Assembly (NCBI RefSeq): GCF_033568475.1
Contig: NC_133122.1
Span: 15,008,763-15,072,762, forward strand
Direction of reading: 5' to 3'
DNA: 64,000 nucleotides
From: Henckelia pumila
Lineage: Eukaryota > Streptophyta > Magnoliopsida > Lamiales > Gesneriaceae
Below the pieces are notes generated by a model. It was not told where the DNA came from. It searched no databases and saw nothing but the letters and a program-made list of their open reading frames with translations. Positions within the stretch are counted from its first letter, which is position 1; every line of letters begins with the position of its first letter. Below, in pieces: positions 12,221 to 22,800 of the stretch. A program made the position numbers and the translations under genes.

Positions 12221-13559
12221 TGTAGTGACCCTTACCTGGATCACCTACTAAACAGAACTTAGGCATGCAATTAACTTAATTAAACAGATATCAGAATAAA
12301 ACTGCGGAAACCATAAACATTATACAATCCCAAGTAAAGGAATCTGTAATTATCCAATATTATACAACCAAATCGAAATAGCTGTATAAACCCAAACAAC
12401 AGTAATAAAACCTAGACGAAGCTCCAGCTGGCCAACCACTGACTAGCCCCTCCTGGATCCACCCTCCTCGTCCAATCGCAAACCTGCCCCATGGAATAGG
12501 GTGTCCAGAAAATACAGAGTACGAGACGTGAGCATAAAACGCTCAGTGCAAGAGTATGAGTATACATGCATGCAAAGTGAACTCTCTATAGACTCGAGGT
12601 CAAGGATCAGATAACAGAGACAGACCGGGCCCTGGTATGTAGCACGCTGTGCCGTCGCTTCAGGAGGTGGCTCCCATACCGAGATAACCGTGGATACGCC
12701 GGACCCAAATCGATGGAAGTCCATCCACTAACAGGATAGGGTACAACCCTACTACAGACATCTCGAAGGAGATACAGCAAGATGCAAATGAATGCAGCAT
12801 AATATCATGGCATATAAATCATGCAGTCATATAATACATGCATACTCAGTCAGGATATCTCGAACAGTACTTTCGTACCTCAAAACAGTGAAAGCTCTAC
12901 CAACTCTAGGTCCACGCCTATAGTCTGCTCTACACTGCCAAATGATACTACTATCATTAAAGTGCTCTAAAAGCCTTAACTAAGCTATTGCATACTCCTA
13001 AATATTTATAGGGAGCAAAGCTATACCTTCGTCCGTCGTTAGCCCTTTGATGTCGATGCCTCCAGAACTTGGGCACGACTCCGCTACGACTACCGAACGC
13101 CTCGCCGACCTCCGGACCAAGCCTAAGAAGACTAGAATAGCTCCAAAAGGACTAGAAAGGAAAGGAGAACTCGGAATTGGCAAAAGAAAGTGAAGTCTCG
13201 GCCTTCTATTTATAGACAACGATCGGAACTTCCGATCCTTGATCGGAACGTCCGAACCTCGATCGGAACGTCCGATCCTGCCATCGAAGCTTCCGAAGAT
13301 CCTGATCTGCCACGTGTCAAAATATCACTTGTTGACTCCGGATAGGGGTGATCGGAGCTTCCGGTCCTGATCGGAGCTTCCAATCCAACCACACGTCATG
13401 CCTGACGTAATAACATCGGTGCCTCCGATCGCTCATCGGAGCTTCCGATCCTGTTCGGAGCTTCCGATCGTGCCTTCGGAGCTTCCGATCCGTCTGATAC
13501 CTAATTCAATTAATTAGCATTACTCCTTTAATTACTCAATTAGGGCACGGGCTACTACA
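12221..13559 (-). repeat. Tekay-type 5' LTR
   Basis: 1339 bp, the same length as its partner. The minus-strand TATA box is at 13216-13206, with the palindrome cluster at 13219-13496 on its upstream side. Most differences from the other LTR are C/T or G/A. Confidence 0.95.
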
Positions 13560-13564
13560 GCATA

Positions 13565-13633
13565 AATCTGCTCGAAACAAGTAATTAACAATTAAAATCA
13601 TATATAAATTAAGTGTATAAAATACACTTATCA
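13565..13633 (-). repeat. Athila-like 3' LTR, remainder after the nested element
   Basis: The last 69 bases of the interrupted LTR match 18985-19053, ending TTATCA. The preceding GCATA (13560-13564) is the second copy of the target duplication made by the Tekay insertion. Confidence 0.9.
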
Positions 13634-13648
13634 AATACCCCCAAACTT
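13634..13648 (-). promoter_or_regulatory. Polypurine tract of the Athila-like element
   Basis: The minus strand reads AAGTTTGGGGGTATT directly next to the LTR that starts TGATAAG. A G-rich purine run abutting the 3' LTR is the plus-strand primer site, and this form is common in Athila and Tat elements. Confidence 0.75.
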
Positions 13649-15266
13649 AGACTTTTGCTAGTCCCGAGCAAAACTATTAAATTCCAAAAACTCATTCTCT
13701 CAAAAACCAACAAAAATAGTCAAGAAATATTATGGAACAATGGCCTCAGCAATGATTTCAAAAAAAAATATCAAATCCAATCATATCCAACCTACTAACA
13801 CTTGAAAGTTTCAGCCAGAACAAAATAACCGCATAAACTCACAATCTCCGCAACTCACATTTCAAAACACCTTCATCCGAATTCAATTCAAACATTCATA
13901 GATCATGAGGACTTTTCAAGGATAGCATAGGATCAAAAATAGGATATAAATCAAAAACACTCACAAATAGGTAAATGCAACGAATAATAGTGTGTGCGTG
14001 TTTAGATCAAAATTCATAATCATTAAAAGCATCAATCAACGGTCCATAGGCTAAATTCTTGCAACTCTTCTCCACTAGTATATTGGGCAACTGAGACTCG
14101 GTCAATAGGACTTATTCAGCTTATAATGTAAGGCATGGCTCATGGCTACAAATAAAGGATAAGAATTCAAAAATAAGGAGTAATTCACATTCATGTTCTA
14201 ATTCTAATTTCAACTCCTTTTCTTTCACAATTCACTTCTATTTCAATTCACTTCATTTCTCAACTTTTTCACAACTTTTTTTTCTTTTTCCCAACAATTT
14301 CAATTATTTTTTTTTTCTACTACCTCTTTGCATCTTTTCAATTCATCATCACACCATTTCATTTTTTTCACAAATAAAACTAGAAGCATATCACAATTTA
14401 GCATTCAAATTACTCCCTTAAAGGTAGGAATTAGTGTATAAGCTAATTAAGTAGTCAATGTAGGACCTTGAAATAATGACGAATTGGGGTTTAATCACAC
14501 GTTTACACGCATGTCATTCGATTTTTAATAAAGCTCAAATAAGGTACTAGGGATAAAATTCATCAGAAGGTAGCTTGAAAGGCTCAAACTCAATCAGAAA
14601 AATTGCCTAAATCATCCCTAATCTTAGTTTTGCCCGTATTTCGCCTCGAAGAGTGTTCGAACTAGTTCTAGACAAGTCTCAATCCACAATTAAATCATAC
14701 AAATCTCAATCAGTGCAGAAAAAAATAATCATCAGCAGTTAACGATGATTTTCACAAAAAATTTAGATTTTCTCGTACCTCAATGTACTAATATACAAGT
14801 GTAGCTCAAATGGGCAACTAAGGATAAATTCAATGAAAAGTAGGCCCAAAAATTTCAAACAATGCCTCAATCATATCTATGTATGTATGTCTCAAAAATC
14901 AGATTCAAGTATTAATCACAGAGTATATAGGAAATTGTTCATCTAATTGGTTCCATATTTTCAAAAATATTTGTCACATAGGTAGACAATCATGGATTTC
15001 AGTTACAGCACAAAAATATTTTTCATCGGCCATGCATGGCGGGCGCGCGATTGATAGGGCGGGCGCGCCGTCTACTCGAATTTGAGATTTCTGGAGCCTG
15101 CAAATTTTTTGAAAATTAAGAAAAATTAAGGTCAAAAATTTAAAATAAAAAAAATACTTAAACAATTAAATAACAAAAATTAAATAAACTAAAAATAAAA
15201 TAAAATGCTTGGGTTGCCTCCCAAGTAGCGCTTGGTTTATAGTCGTCAGCCCGACTTTCACCGTTG
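13649..15266 (-). other. Non-coding 3' internal region of the Athila-like element
   Basis: About 1.6 kb between the end of gag-protease and the polypurine tract. In autonomous relatives RT, RNase H, integrase and often an envelope-like ORF follow gag-protease; here only AT-rich sequence with T-rich tracts (14210-14340) and scattered stops is present. The strip at 15210-15250, whose minus strand contains GGGAGGCAACCCAAG, resembles the sequence that follows gag-pol in Athila-type elements. No alternative gene is seen. Confidence 0.7.
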
Positions 15267-17540
15267 TTAGATCTTCCCTTTTTCTTTGACACGCCAAATA
15301 ATTTCCACGAACCGCCTTTTAAATTTTTCTCTCTTTGTTGTGGCCTTCTTTGGTGGTAAATTTGGCGTTTTCTTCTTTGAAGATTCAACCGCAATATTAG
15401 CTCTTTGACAGCTCTCCAACTTCACAATCGGTTCAATTAAGCATAATTCTTCGATGGGTGGATTAGGTGCTTTCATAAATAGATTAAAAATCACTCGTTC
15501 GCACTCCACACCCATCGACAATTCACCCTTTTTCACTTCAATTTTTGAATCCGTCGTGGCCAAGAATGGTCTCCCAAAGATCAATGGAGCACCATGATCT
15601 GCGTCAATATCCAAAATTACAAAATCCGCTGGGAATATGAATTTATCCACCTTGACTAGAACATCTTCAACAATACCAAGGGGATATGTAATGCTCCGAT
15701 CCGCCAATTGCAATGAAATCTTAGTCGATTTCATGTCTCCCAACTCCAAGGCCCTGTAAATAGATAATGGCATTAAATTAATACTGGCTCCTAAATCACA
15801 AAGTGAATTATTAAAATAAGAACCACCAATAGAACAAGGAATAATAAAACTCCCTGGATCCTTAAGCTTTTGTGGCATTTTCTTTTGAAGCACCGCACTG
15901 CACTCTTCAGTTAGCTTGACCACCTCGTTTTCTAGCAGTCTCCTCTTCTTTGACATCATCTCCTTGATGAATTTTGCATAGTTCGGCATTTGTTCTAAAG
16001 CATCAGCAAAGGGGATGTTGATGTGAATTTTCTTGAAAATCTCCAAGAATTTGGAGAACTGCTCGTCCAATGCTTTCTTCTTGAATCTCTGCGGGTAGGG
16101 AAGTGGAGGCTTGTACATCGGTTTCGGCCCCAGTTCAGGCTCCTTCTTCTCGACTTCCTTCTCTTCAACCGCAGGTTCTTGGACTTCAACTTCTTTTCCA
16201 CTCCGCAACTCTATGGAATTGCACTGCTCCTTGGGATTTACCTCAGTATTGCTAGGGAACTGGTCGCGGTTGTTGTCCTTCAGTGCGTTCGCCAACTGCC
16301 CTAAGCTGGTTTCCATGGATTGCAACACAGCACCCATGTTGGCCATGTGCGTCTCCAAGCTGTCAAGGCGAGACTCAGTTCTCGTCATCCTCTTACCTGA
16401 TTCCTGCACAAAAGTACTAACCACATCCTCCAACGACTGCTTACCCTCATCCTTGTTTGTATTGAATCCCGAAGGATTCAGCACATTTTTATTGTTAGCA
16501 TACGAAAAAATTTCATGATTACGCAAGCTAGGATGATAAGTATTTGGGACAGGGTTACCTCTGAAAGCTCCATAACCTCTTTGATTGATGTACTGGGCTT
16601 GTTCATGATAGTGAGATTCATCCATAGCACTCCGCACACCTGCTGGTTCTGCAACACTCACTTTATTCAATGCAGCTACCTGTGTAGTCAGTGCCGATAA
16701 TTGAGCAGTGATGGACGTGAGAGGATCCACTGCATACACTCCAGCTGGCTTTTTGACTCCCATACGCTCAGATGGCCATTAAAAGCTATTGACTGTCATA
16801 TGCTCTAACATATCATAAGACTGAACATGATCCTTTGCAAATATAGTACCTCCAGCAGCAGAATCGACATTCATCCTTGTAGGCGCATTCAGTCCGTTGT
16901 AAAACCACTCGATCTGTTCCCAATCTGCAAAATTGTGGTTAGGACAACGTCTTAATAATTCTTTATACATTTCCCACGCCTCGTATAACTGTTCAGTGTC
17001 CATCTGCCGGAAGGTGCTGATCCCGATCTTCAGTTGGGTGGTTTTGGCAGGAGGAAAATATTTTGCAAGAAATTTTTCTGACATCCCCTCCCAAGTAGTG
17101 ATGCTTCCAAGCGGCAGTGATTGCAACCAACTTCTGGCTTGATCCCTGAGAGAAAACGAAAACAAGCGTAAACGTATAATATCCTCAGACACACCATTAA
17201 TTTTTACCGTATCGGTTATCTCGAAAAAGGTGCATAGGTGTAGATGAGGATCGGCAGTGGCGCTCCCATTAAATTGGTTCTGTTGAACCATGTTGATCAA
17301 GGCCGGCTTCAGCTCAAAATTGTTTGCATTGATAGTTCCTCGAGCGATTCCAGAATAGTGAGCCTGGATCGTCGGTCTGAAGTGATCTCTAATTGGCACT
17401 AGGGGAGCTTGATTTGCTTCTTGTTCAGCCATTCTTTCAATTTCTTCTCTTCTAGCTCGTCTTAAAGCACGTGCAGTGCGCTCGATCTCCGGATCAAACA
17501 GTAGAGAATTAGCACTTTGAGATCGTCGCATAGACTGCAA
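15267..17540 (-). pseudogene. Athila-like gag-protease polyprotein, one internal stop
   Basis: A single frame from the ATG at 17540 to the stop at 15267 (757 codons) is interrupted only by TAA at 16781-16779. The N-terminal part (17540-16782) is a retrotransposon gag capsid domain with the typical ARSWLQSLPLGSITTW and FLAKYFPP motifs. The second part carries a low-complexity linker rich in Glu, Lys and Pro and then an aspartic protease domain with LCDLGASINLMP (Gly-Ala-Ser active site; Leu precedes Gly where many have Thr) and LIFGRPFLAT as the flap/C-terminal motif. There is no zinc knuckle and no RT downstream. The stop lies between capsid and linker in a context where relatives read on, so it is probably a point mutation from Gln. 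Confidence 0.85.
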
Positions 17541-17644
17541 TTAAAAGATAAGAAAAAATTAATTAGTAACTTAAAATAAAATAAAAACTCTAAATTAAAA
17601 TCTAGACTAATTGGTAACAAGACTAAAAATTAATCAAAATTTAC

Positions 17645-17662
17645 TCCCCGGCAACGGCGCCA
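17645..17662 (-). promoter_or_regulatory. Primer-binding site of the Athila-like element
   Basis: The minus strand reads TGGCGCCGTTGCCGGGGA, six bases inside the 5' LTR. This is the characteristic Athila-lineage primer site, taken to pair with the 3' end of tRNA-Asp. Confidence 0.85.
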
Positions 17663-17668
17663 AAAACT

Positions 17669-19053
17669 TGTTGTAAATTTCCTCGCAAGTGTACGAGTGT
17701 CAAGTTTTAATATAGTGAATAATTTAGATATCGATTCCACAGGGAGTAAAATGAAAATATTTAGTACTTGTAATTAAAATAGTCTAAAATTTATCTAAAA
17801 AATCAATAATCAAGAATTTTACAATAAAAATAAAATAATTAAGATGATTTTAGATAGCACGCACACAAATTTCAGGAATAATCAATCAGAGAAAAACGGT
17901 CTAGAGGTATAGATTTCACCTGGTTTCAACAACAATCAATCCTAATTAATTAATCTTCATGAATTCCAATCAATTAATAACCAAGAACACTTACGTATAT
18001 TATTTCCCTCTCCCGAGCAACAAATAATGTTTATCAACTACAATTCAATTCTAATATTCCTATTAAGAATTTATCGCAGTGATCTAGCACAAAACAATGT
18101 TCTCTTTAAAAGCTCTGTTAAAATCATACACTCTCCCGAGCTGTATAAATAATTAGCAGTGTATTTTCTAATGTCCTATTCAAAATCCCCTCTCCCGAGC
18201 AATGATTTCAAATAAATATAACAAATCAATTATTGATCAGATAATTGAAAAGACAATCAATTCTAGAAAAAATAATTAATCTAGAAGAAATTCAATTCAA
18301 TAAAATCAAAAATTCATGAAAGCGTCTACACCAGGTTCCATCCGACCTCTAGACTATAAAAATTAGTTCATAATAAAATTCTGAAAACAATAAATAATAA
18401 ATCCAAACATGTTCAGAATTAAATAAAAGATAAGAAACAAATCCGTCGTCGACGCCGTGTCCGGACTATCAAACTCCGTCTTCGTTCTTCAGTTAAGCTC
18501 CAGAAAAATCCTTAGCCAATCACACGATCAAACCCTCTAATTTCTGTGTAAAATATTGTGGCGGCTCCTCCTTCTTATTTTCAGATAAAAATTCTTTTAT
18601 ACTTCTCATCAAAAGCCCTTCAAAAAAAGCCCATACAATTAATTGCCCGAAATAATAAAACTTTCCAATCCAGCAACGGGGCGGACGCTCAATAGACGGC
18701 GCGGGCGCGCCTTCAACTCGAAATCTCAATTCTCCCAGAAACATAGCATTGCGCGTTAGCTCTTGAAGAAGCGCTAACAAGGAGCGCTGAACCTTGGCCC
18801 AAATAAGAAAGGCCCAACACTATTCCTTCTTCTTTTGTCTGATCGTTCTTTTCTTTTCCTTTTTCTTCTTTCCTTTTATTCTTTTAATTCTTTTTTCTCA
18901 AATCTCATTTTTCTCATTTTTCTTCTCTTTTTCACAATAATTCAATAATTCTCTGCAAGCACAAAAACAACACAACACAGCATAAATTTGCTCGAAACAA
19001 GTTATTAACAATTAAAATCATATATAAATTAAGTGTATAAAATACACTTATCA
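17669..19053 (-). repeat. Athila-like 5' LTR (intact, 1385 bp)
   Basis: It begins TGTTGT and ends TTATCA on the plus strand and is followed by the target duplication ATTAT (19054-19058). A minus-strand TATA box (GTATAAAAG) lies near 18602-18594. It differs from the interrupted copy by scattered substitutions and small indels only. Confidence 0.95.
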
Positions 19054-19756
19054 ATTATCTTAAATTTTAATAATTCTTGAACTTTTTTTTCAAATATTTT
19101 TACATCATCCATGTTACATCTTCTTGGTGCTTCACGGATTGTGATATTAGGGTCTTTGAGTTTTTATTGAAGCAATGAATTGTTTTCTTTTCTTAATTTT
19201 ATCCTGAGGATTTTCAGAACATATATCATGAAATTTCGTCATGATTTCTTTTTCAGGATTAATCGTTAAAATATTTTCTATTTTTAGTTCTATTGGATTT
19301 GTATTTCTTTTATGAAAATTCTTTGTAAATCCTTCCTACGCGAAATGCTGTTCGTATTTTGGGAATGTAAATCATTGATGATCCTTTGTTTAAAGTTATG
19401 TGATCTTCAAATTATGTAAAGGGAAGATATTCTCTTAAAAAGTTATTTCATATTATAATGTCCATTCCTGATTCTATTTGATATATAATGGGTATTACAA
19501 ATTTTGTTTCTTATATTTCTATTTTTAATTTTTCTGCTACTGTATTAAGCATGATTATTGATCCATCTCCTATTCGAACTTTTAATTCTTTATCATATTT
19601 CTTCCAATAATGATTTGGAAGTATATGCTTGCTTCCTAAACACATACTTGCTCCTGTATCAACATAAGCATGTATATGATATGGTTTATGTTCTTTGATT
19701 TTAATTTGAATTTTTATATATATACTATTTTGATTAGTTTTGTTTTTATTATCCAT
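19054..19756 (-). pseudogene. Pararetrovirus pol: aspartic protease and start of reverse transcriptase
   Basis: The ATG at 19756 opens an 81-codon frame ending at 19511 that contains the retroviral-type aspartic protease signature YVDTGAS near residue 33. Further toward 19054 coding resemblance continues in broken frames. The last readable stretch, containing APRRCNMDD and ending at the ATTAT repeat, is the usual RT N-terminal entry and is continued on the other side of the Athila insertion at 4945. The decay (several stops and frame changes) is heavier than in the RT core. The protease having its own ATG fits genomes in which pol is a separate ORF. Confidence 0.75.
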
Positions 19757-22587
19757 TCTCTTTTTTTTTTAAGAGATAAGGGTAAAATTGGTATTTAGAA
19801 ACAAAAATTTCTCTCTTTAGGGAGTTGAAAGCAAGTTTTATTTATGTAAGAATTTATAAATAAATTATAAAGTGGTTTAGGGAGTGATTGACAATTAATC
19901 CTATTTTTTATTTCTTCCAAGTTCAATCCATTTTTTTTATGTGACGTCATACGTGGACTTTTATTTTTTTGCGTGGAGTGAGGCCATGCCGATGCATTGG
20001 GGCCAATTTTCAAATTTTGATGCACGACTTGTACAATACGCTTGATGCCACGTCGGACGTAGACCCAATGTCAATTAAATTTGATTTTCTTTAATTTTTT
20101 ATATGGTTTGATTTAATTATCTGACGAATAATTTAACCAAATTGTGTTAATTACTACTTTTTAAACAAGTGAAACAGTTTTATATTTATAAGAATGTATT
20201 TATTTAATACATTATTTTAAATATATATATATATATATATATATGTTGCTGAAGATAAGGTACATTGGCACTCAAATTAAATCTCGCTCCCTGCATGCAT
20301 ATTTCTAAAACTTAAAAGGAAATAATACGTAATAAATATAAAATATTAATTAAACTATTAAAGTAAGAATTATATATACTATATTATATTTATATTTTAG
20401 AACAAAGATTTATTATGTAATTATATTAATAAATAGTTTTGATCCATATATATGTTAATTTGGTTGAGCCATATATCAGAGTATTCTTCTGGCCATTACA
20501 AGTACAACACACACACACACACACAGTGACACCCATATAGTCATGTTGTCATTCAAACTTCTTTTCTATTTTCTGGTCATTATACAGATAAACTTTAACG
20601 ATTAATTTTCTGGTCAAAATTAGTTGATTTATACCAAGACAGGTCAACTCCGATGCTGAAACCTAGTCGAGTCGACTTAGCTTGTTAGATATAGCTCGTT
20701 ACGTATGCCTCTGCGGCATGCAGGCCTACCACTTTCTTGTCTTCCGCTTTGGGCAATATGAGTACGATATATATATATATATATATATAGGAGCTTTCCA
20801 AACAAATATATATAGTAACCCTAGTTTGAACGTACTGATGAATCTGGAAATTAAGTTGAACGTATAGCTAGCATGCATGTCATAATTTTATGATCCCGCG
20901 CTCCTTTTCTATGGCCGATTGATATATATAATTGAGCCACAGAGATTAAATAAACGCGCGCGATATTAAGCACAAGGACCGTATTTTACATATATATGAA
21001 TTGATATTATATATATGACCCATGATGAGGAAGATGGCACGTACGTACCGAAACATGACACAAATTAAGGAAGAACAAAAACAATTAATCATACCTCAAA
21101 TGAACAAGAAAAAAGGCTGAAAAACATATATAAAACGTACGTACGGAAAAGCATGCAGCTTAATTATTGACATGGAATTGAAGAACGTACAGCTTTTTCA
21201 TCAATCCAAATTAAATATATATAACTTGGATCAATGATCGATCTCGTGCTGTAAACAGATTATTCATCAAGTACGAACAATTCCGGAGAAAATCCGGCGC
21301 TTTATGGCTTCTCGGACTGGCAATGGCCGGTAAGAATTGCTCTTGTCGGAAGGAAGCTGCAATATTAAATTATAATATTCTACCATGCATCAAAATCTTC
21401 TTCTTGTTGTCGGAATATAATGATCATGAGAATCAAACATTATTAATAATGTGTTGTTTTTGGAGCTGAGGAATACATATGTCGGTTTCTAAATGTGTTG
21501 AGTAATATAATTCAGATCGAGTAGAATGAAAAGAAAAGTATATTTATATTTATACAGACACGAGATGGCCACGGCGGTCTGGGGAGAAACTTCGTATGAA
21601 GTTTCGAAAACAAAGTCTATGCTACTCCTGCAGCAAGGAGGGTTGATTGGATAATAACTCCGTAGACCGGACACGTGTCACTATTTCAATGGCTTAGGGC
21701 ATTCCTCTAAGTCAGCGTCGAATTGAATTAACCTGAGAGGGTTCATCAAAAAATATATTCAATTGCATGCGTTTGATTAATTGTGACATGCACGTGTCAC
21801 ATTATATTATATTATATTATATTATATTATAAATCATATACTGCGCCCCGCACCACCGTTGTTTTCGAAACTTCATATGAAGTTTCCTCGTTTTGTTAAC
21901 CGGGTAGCTTATCGTAACTCGCCGAATAAAAATAATATAATTAACGAAGAATTCTTCGAACAAAAAATTGTTAGTCTCTTGCTACTTGCTAGTAGAACTT
22001 AAAAATAATAAGAAGTCTAACACATTTTTATTTTAATTATGATTTTATAATAGGATATCAAACTATATCACTTAACAAAATTTATTTCATGAGTTATGTT
22101 TATTTATAGATGAAATATTCAAGAGTAATAAAAAAATTTGTGTCAACATGTCCTACAATGTTTGGTGAAGAGGAAAAACTTCAAGAATTATAATTAATTA
22201 ATTTTATTGAGTTTTCATTTTTTCGACAAAAAACAAAATTAATTTGATTGAGTTAATGACTAGTTTATAGTTTATACTGTCTACAACTATGCCATACTAG
22301 ATAGATGAAGGACGCAGCGAAACTACCTTAATTACTGTACATTTGTGTTCATCAATTGATTAATGTATCACCCATATTAGAAAAAAAAATTTAAAAAAAA
22401 TAAAGCAACATAAATTTAAAAACAAACAAATAATTTATCCTACTTAAATAATTATAAAGTAAATCTTTAAAATTATTTGTTTTAATACAATATATAAATT
22501 TTTTAAAAAAATTAGTTCACACCAATGTATATTGTACATTTTTTAAAAAAAACTAATGTATAAGTTTCCTCAACAAAAATGTGCATT
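19757..22587. other. AT-rich intergenic DNA right of the pararetrovirus
   Basis: No gene is supported. The first 300 bases contain TGACGTCA (19942-19949) and other ACGT-core boxes, which could belong to a promoter reading leftward into the protease ORF. Microsatellites: (AT)n at 20219-20244, (AC)n at 20506-20525, (AT)n at 20767-20789 and an ATATT run near 21800-21830. Short frames here (20682-20867, 21489-21674) have no recognisable content. Confidence 0.6.
21586..21886. repeat. Inverted repeat of a palindromic 28-bp box
   Basis: The box at 21586-21615 contains the near-palindrome GAAACTTCGTATGAAGTTTC followed by GAAAACAA. Its reverse complement, with about one mismatch, is at 21859-21886. 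The 243 bases between them are unremarkable AT-rich DNA with an ATATT microsatellite. It could be the ends of a small foldback element or paired regulatory sites; no target duplication was found. Confidence 0.6.
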
Positions 22588-22800
22588 CTTTTTTTTTAAA
22601 TGACGTGAGAACCCGCATGCCGCGGCCGCTATTTTTCGGTGTGCATTGGGTAAATCTCCGAACTAAAGTAATTATCTACATACTAGGCTAGCTAGGTAAA
22701 CTATGTTAGTCAAGTCCTGTGTGACAGATTGTCCAAGAAGATGTTGGTAAAGAAAATCAACTTATGACCTTTGGCTTAGCGTTCACCTACTTCATCAAAC
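22588..22800 (-). mobile_element. SINE, Au-like, copy 1
   Basis: Read on the minus strand this matches the copies at 52363-52565 and 57696-57895. It has a tRNA-like head with a pol III B-box-like AGTTGATTTTC, a shared body ending CCGAAAAATAGCGGC, and a short A tail (T run at 22588-22597). The tail motif (CAATGCACACCGAAAAATAG) resembles the Au SINE family of angiosperms as I remember it. Degenerate, with no clear target duplication. Confidence 0.65.

Larger units (their letters stand above)
6265..13559 (-). mobile_element. Tekay/Del-type chromovirus (Ty3/gypsy) nested in the Athila-like LTR
   Basis: Two LTRs of exactly 1339 bp (6265-7603 and 12221-13559) run TGTAGTGACC to GGGCTACTACA. A perfect 5-bp target duplication GCATA is at 6260-6264 and 13560-13564. 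The minus strand carries one gag-pol frame, a tRNA-Met primer site and a polypurine tract. By eye about a dozen substitutions separate the LTRs (around 1%), so this is the youngest layer of the nest. Lineage is inferred from the C-terminal chromodomain and LTR/primer-site type. Confidence 0.95.
4946..19053 (-). mobile_element. Athila-like Ty3/gypsy retrotransposon with gag-protease only, inserted in the pararetrovirus
   Basis: The LTRs begin TGTTGT and end TTATCA on the plus strand, with target duplication ATTAT at 4941-4945 and 19054-19058. Without the nested Tekay element it is about 6.8 kb: two LTRs of about 1.39 kb and 4.0 kb of internal DNA (13634-17668). The primer site has the TGGCGCCGTTGCCGGGGA form that is typical of Athila and attributed to tRNA-Asp. 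Coding is on the minus strand. Only gag-protease is present; there is no RT, RNase H or integrase, so transposition would need enzymes from another element. By eye the LTRs are about 99% alike, indicating a fairly recent insertion. Confidence 0.9.
1..19756 (-). mobile_element. Endogenous caulimovirid-type pararetrovirus, interrupted by a nested retrotransposon
   Basis: Viral sequence occupies 1-4945 and 19054-19756; the DNA between is a later insertion flanked by ATTAT. Read on the minus strand the order is protease-RT-RNase H, transactivator-like ORF, intergenic region with TATA box, tRNA-Met primer site, small ORFs, movement protein. This is the circular gene order of Caulimoviridae whose pol has its own start and which carry a separate ORF after pol (Caulimovirus, Soymovirus, Solendovirus type). 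The primer site lies inside the copy, so the integrated molecule is permuted or more than one unit long. It continues off the left edge. No coat protein with a zinc knuckle is seen to the right of 19756, so the right junction probably lies close to the protease start. Genus assignment is an inference. Confidence 0.85.

Noticed and set aside
16111-16518. 135-codon plus-strand frame
   Set aside because: Antisense shadow of the Athila-like gag-protease linker.
19795-20025. 76-codon frame upstream of the pararetrovirus protease
   Set aside because: No coat-protein or zinc-knuckle residues are visible; composition fits non-coding DNA with promoter-like boxes.
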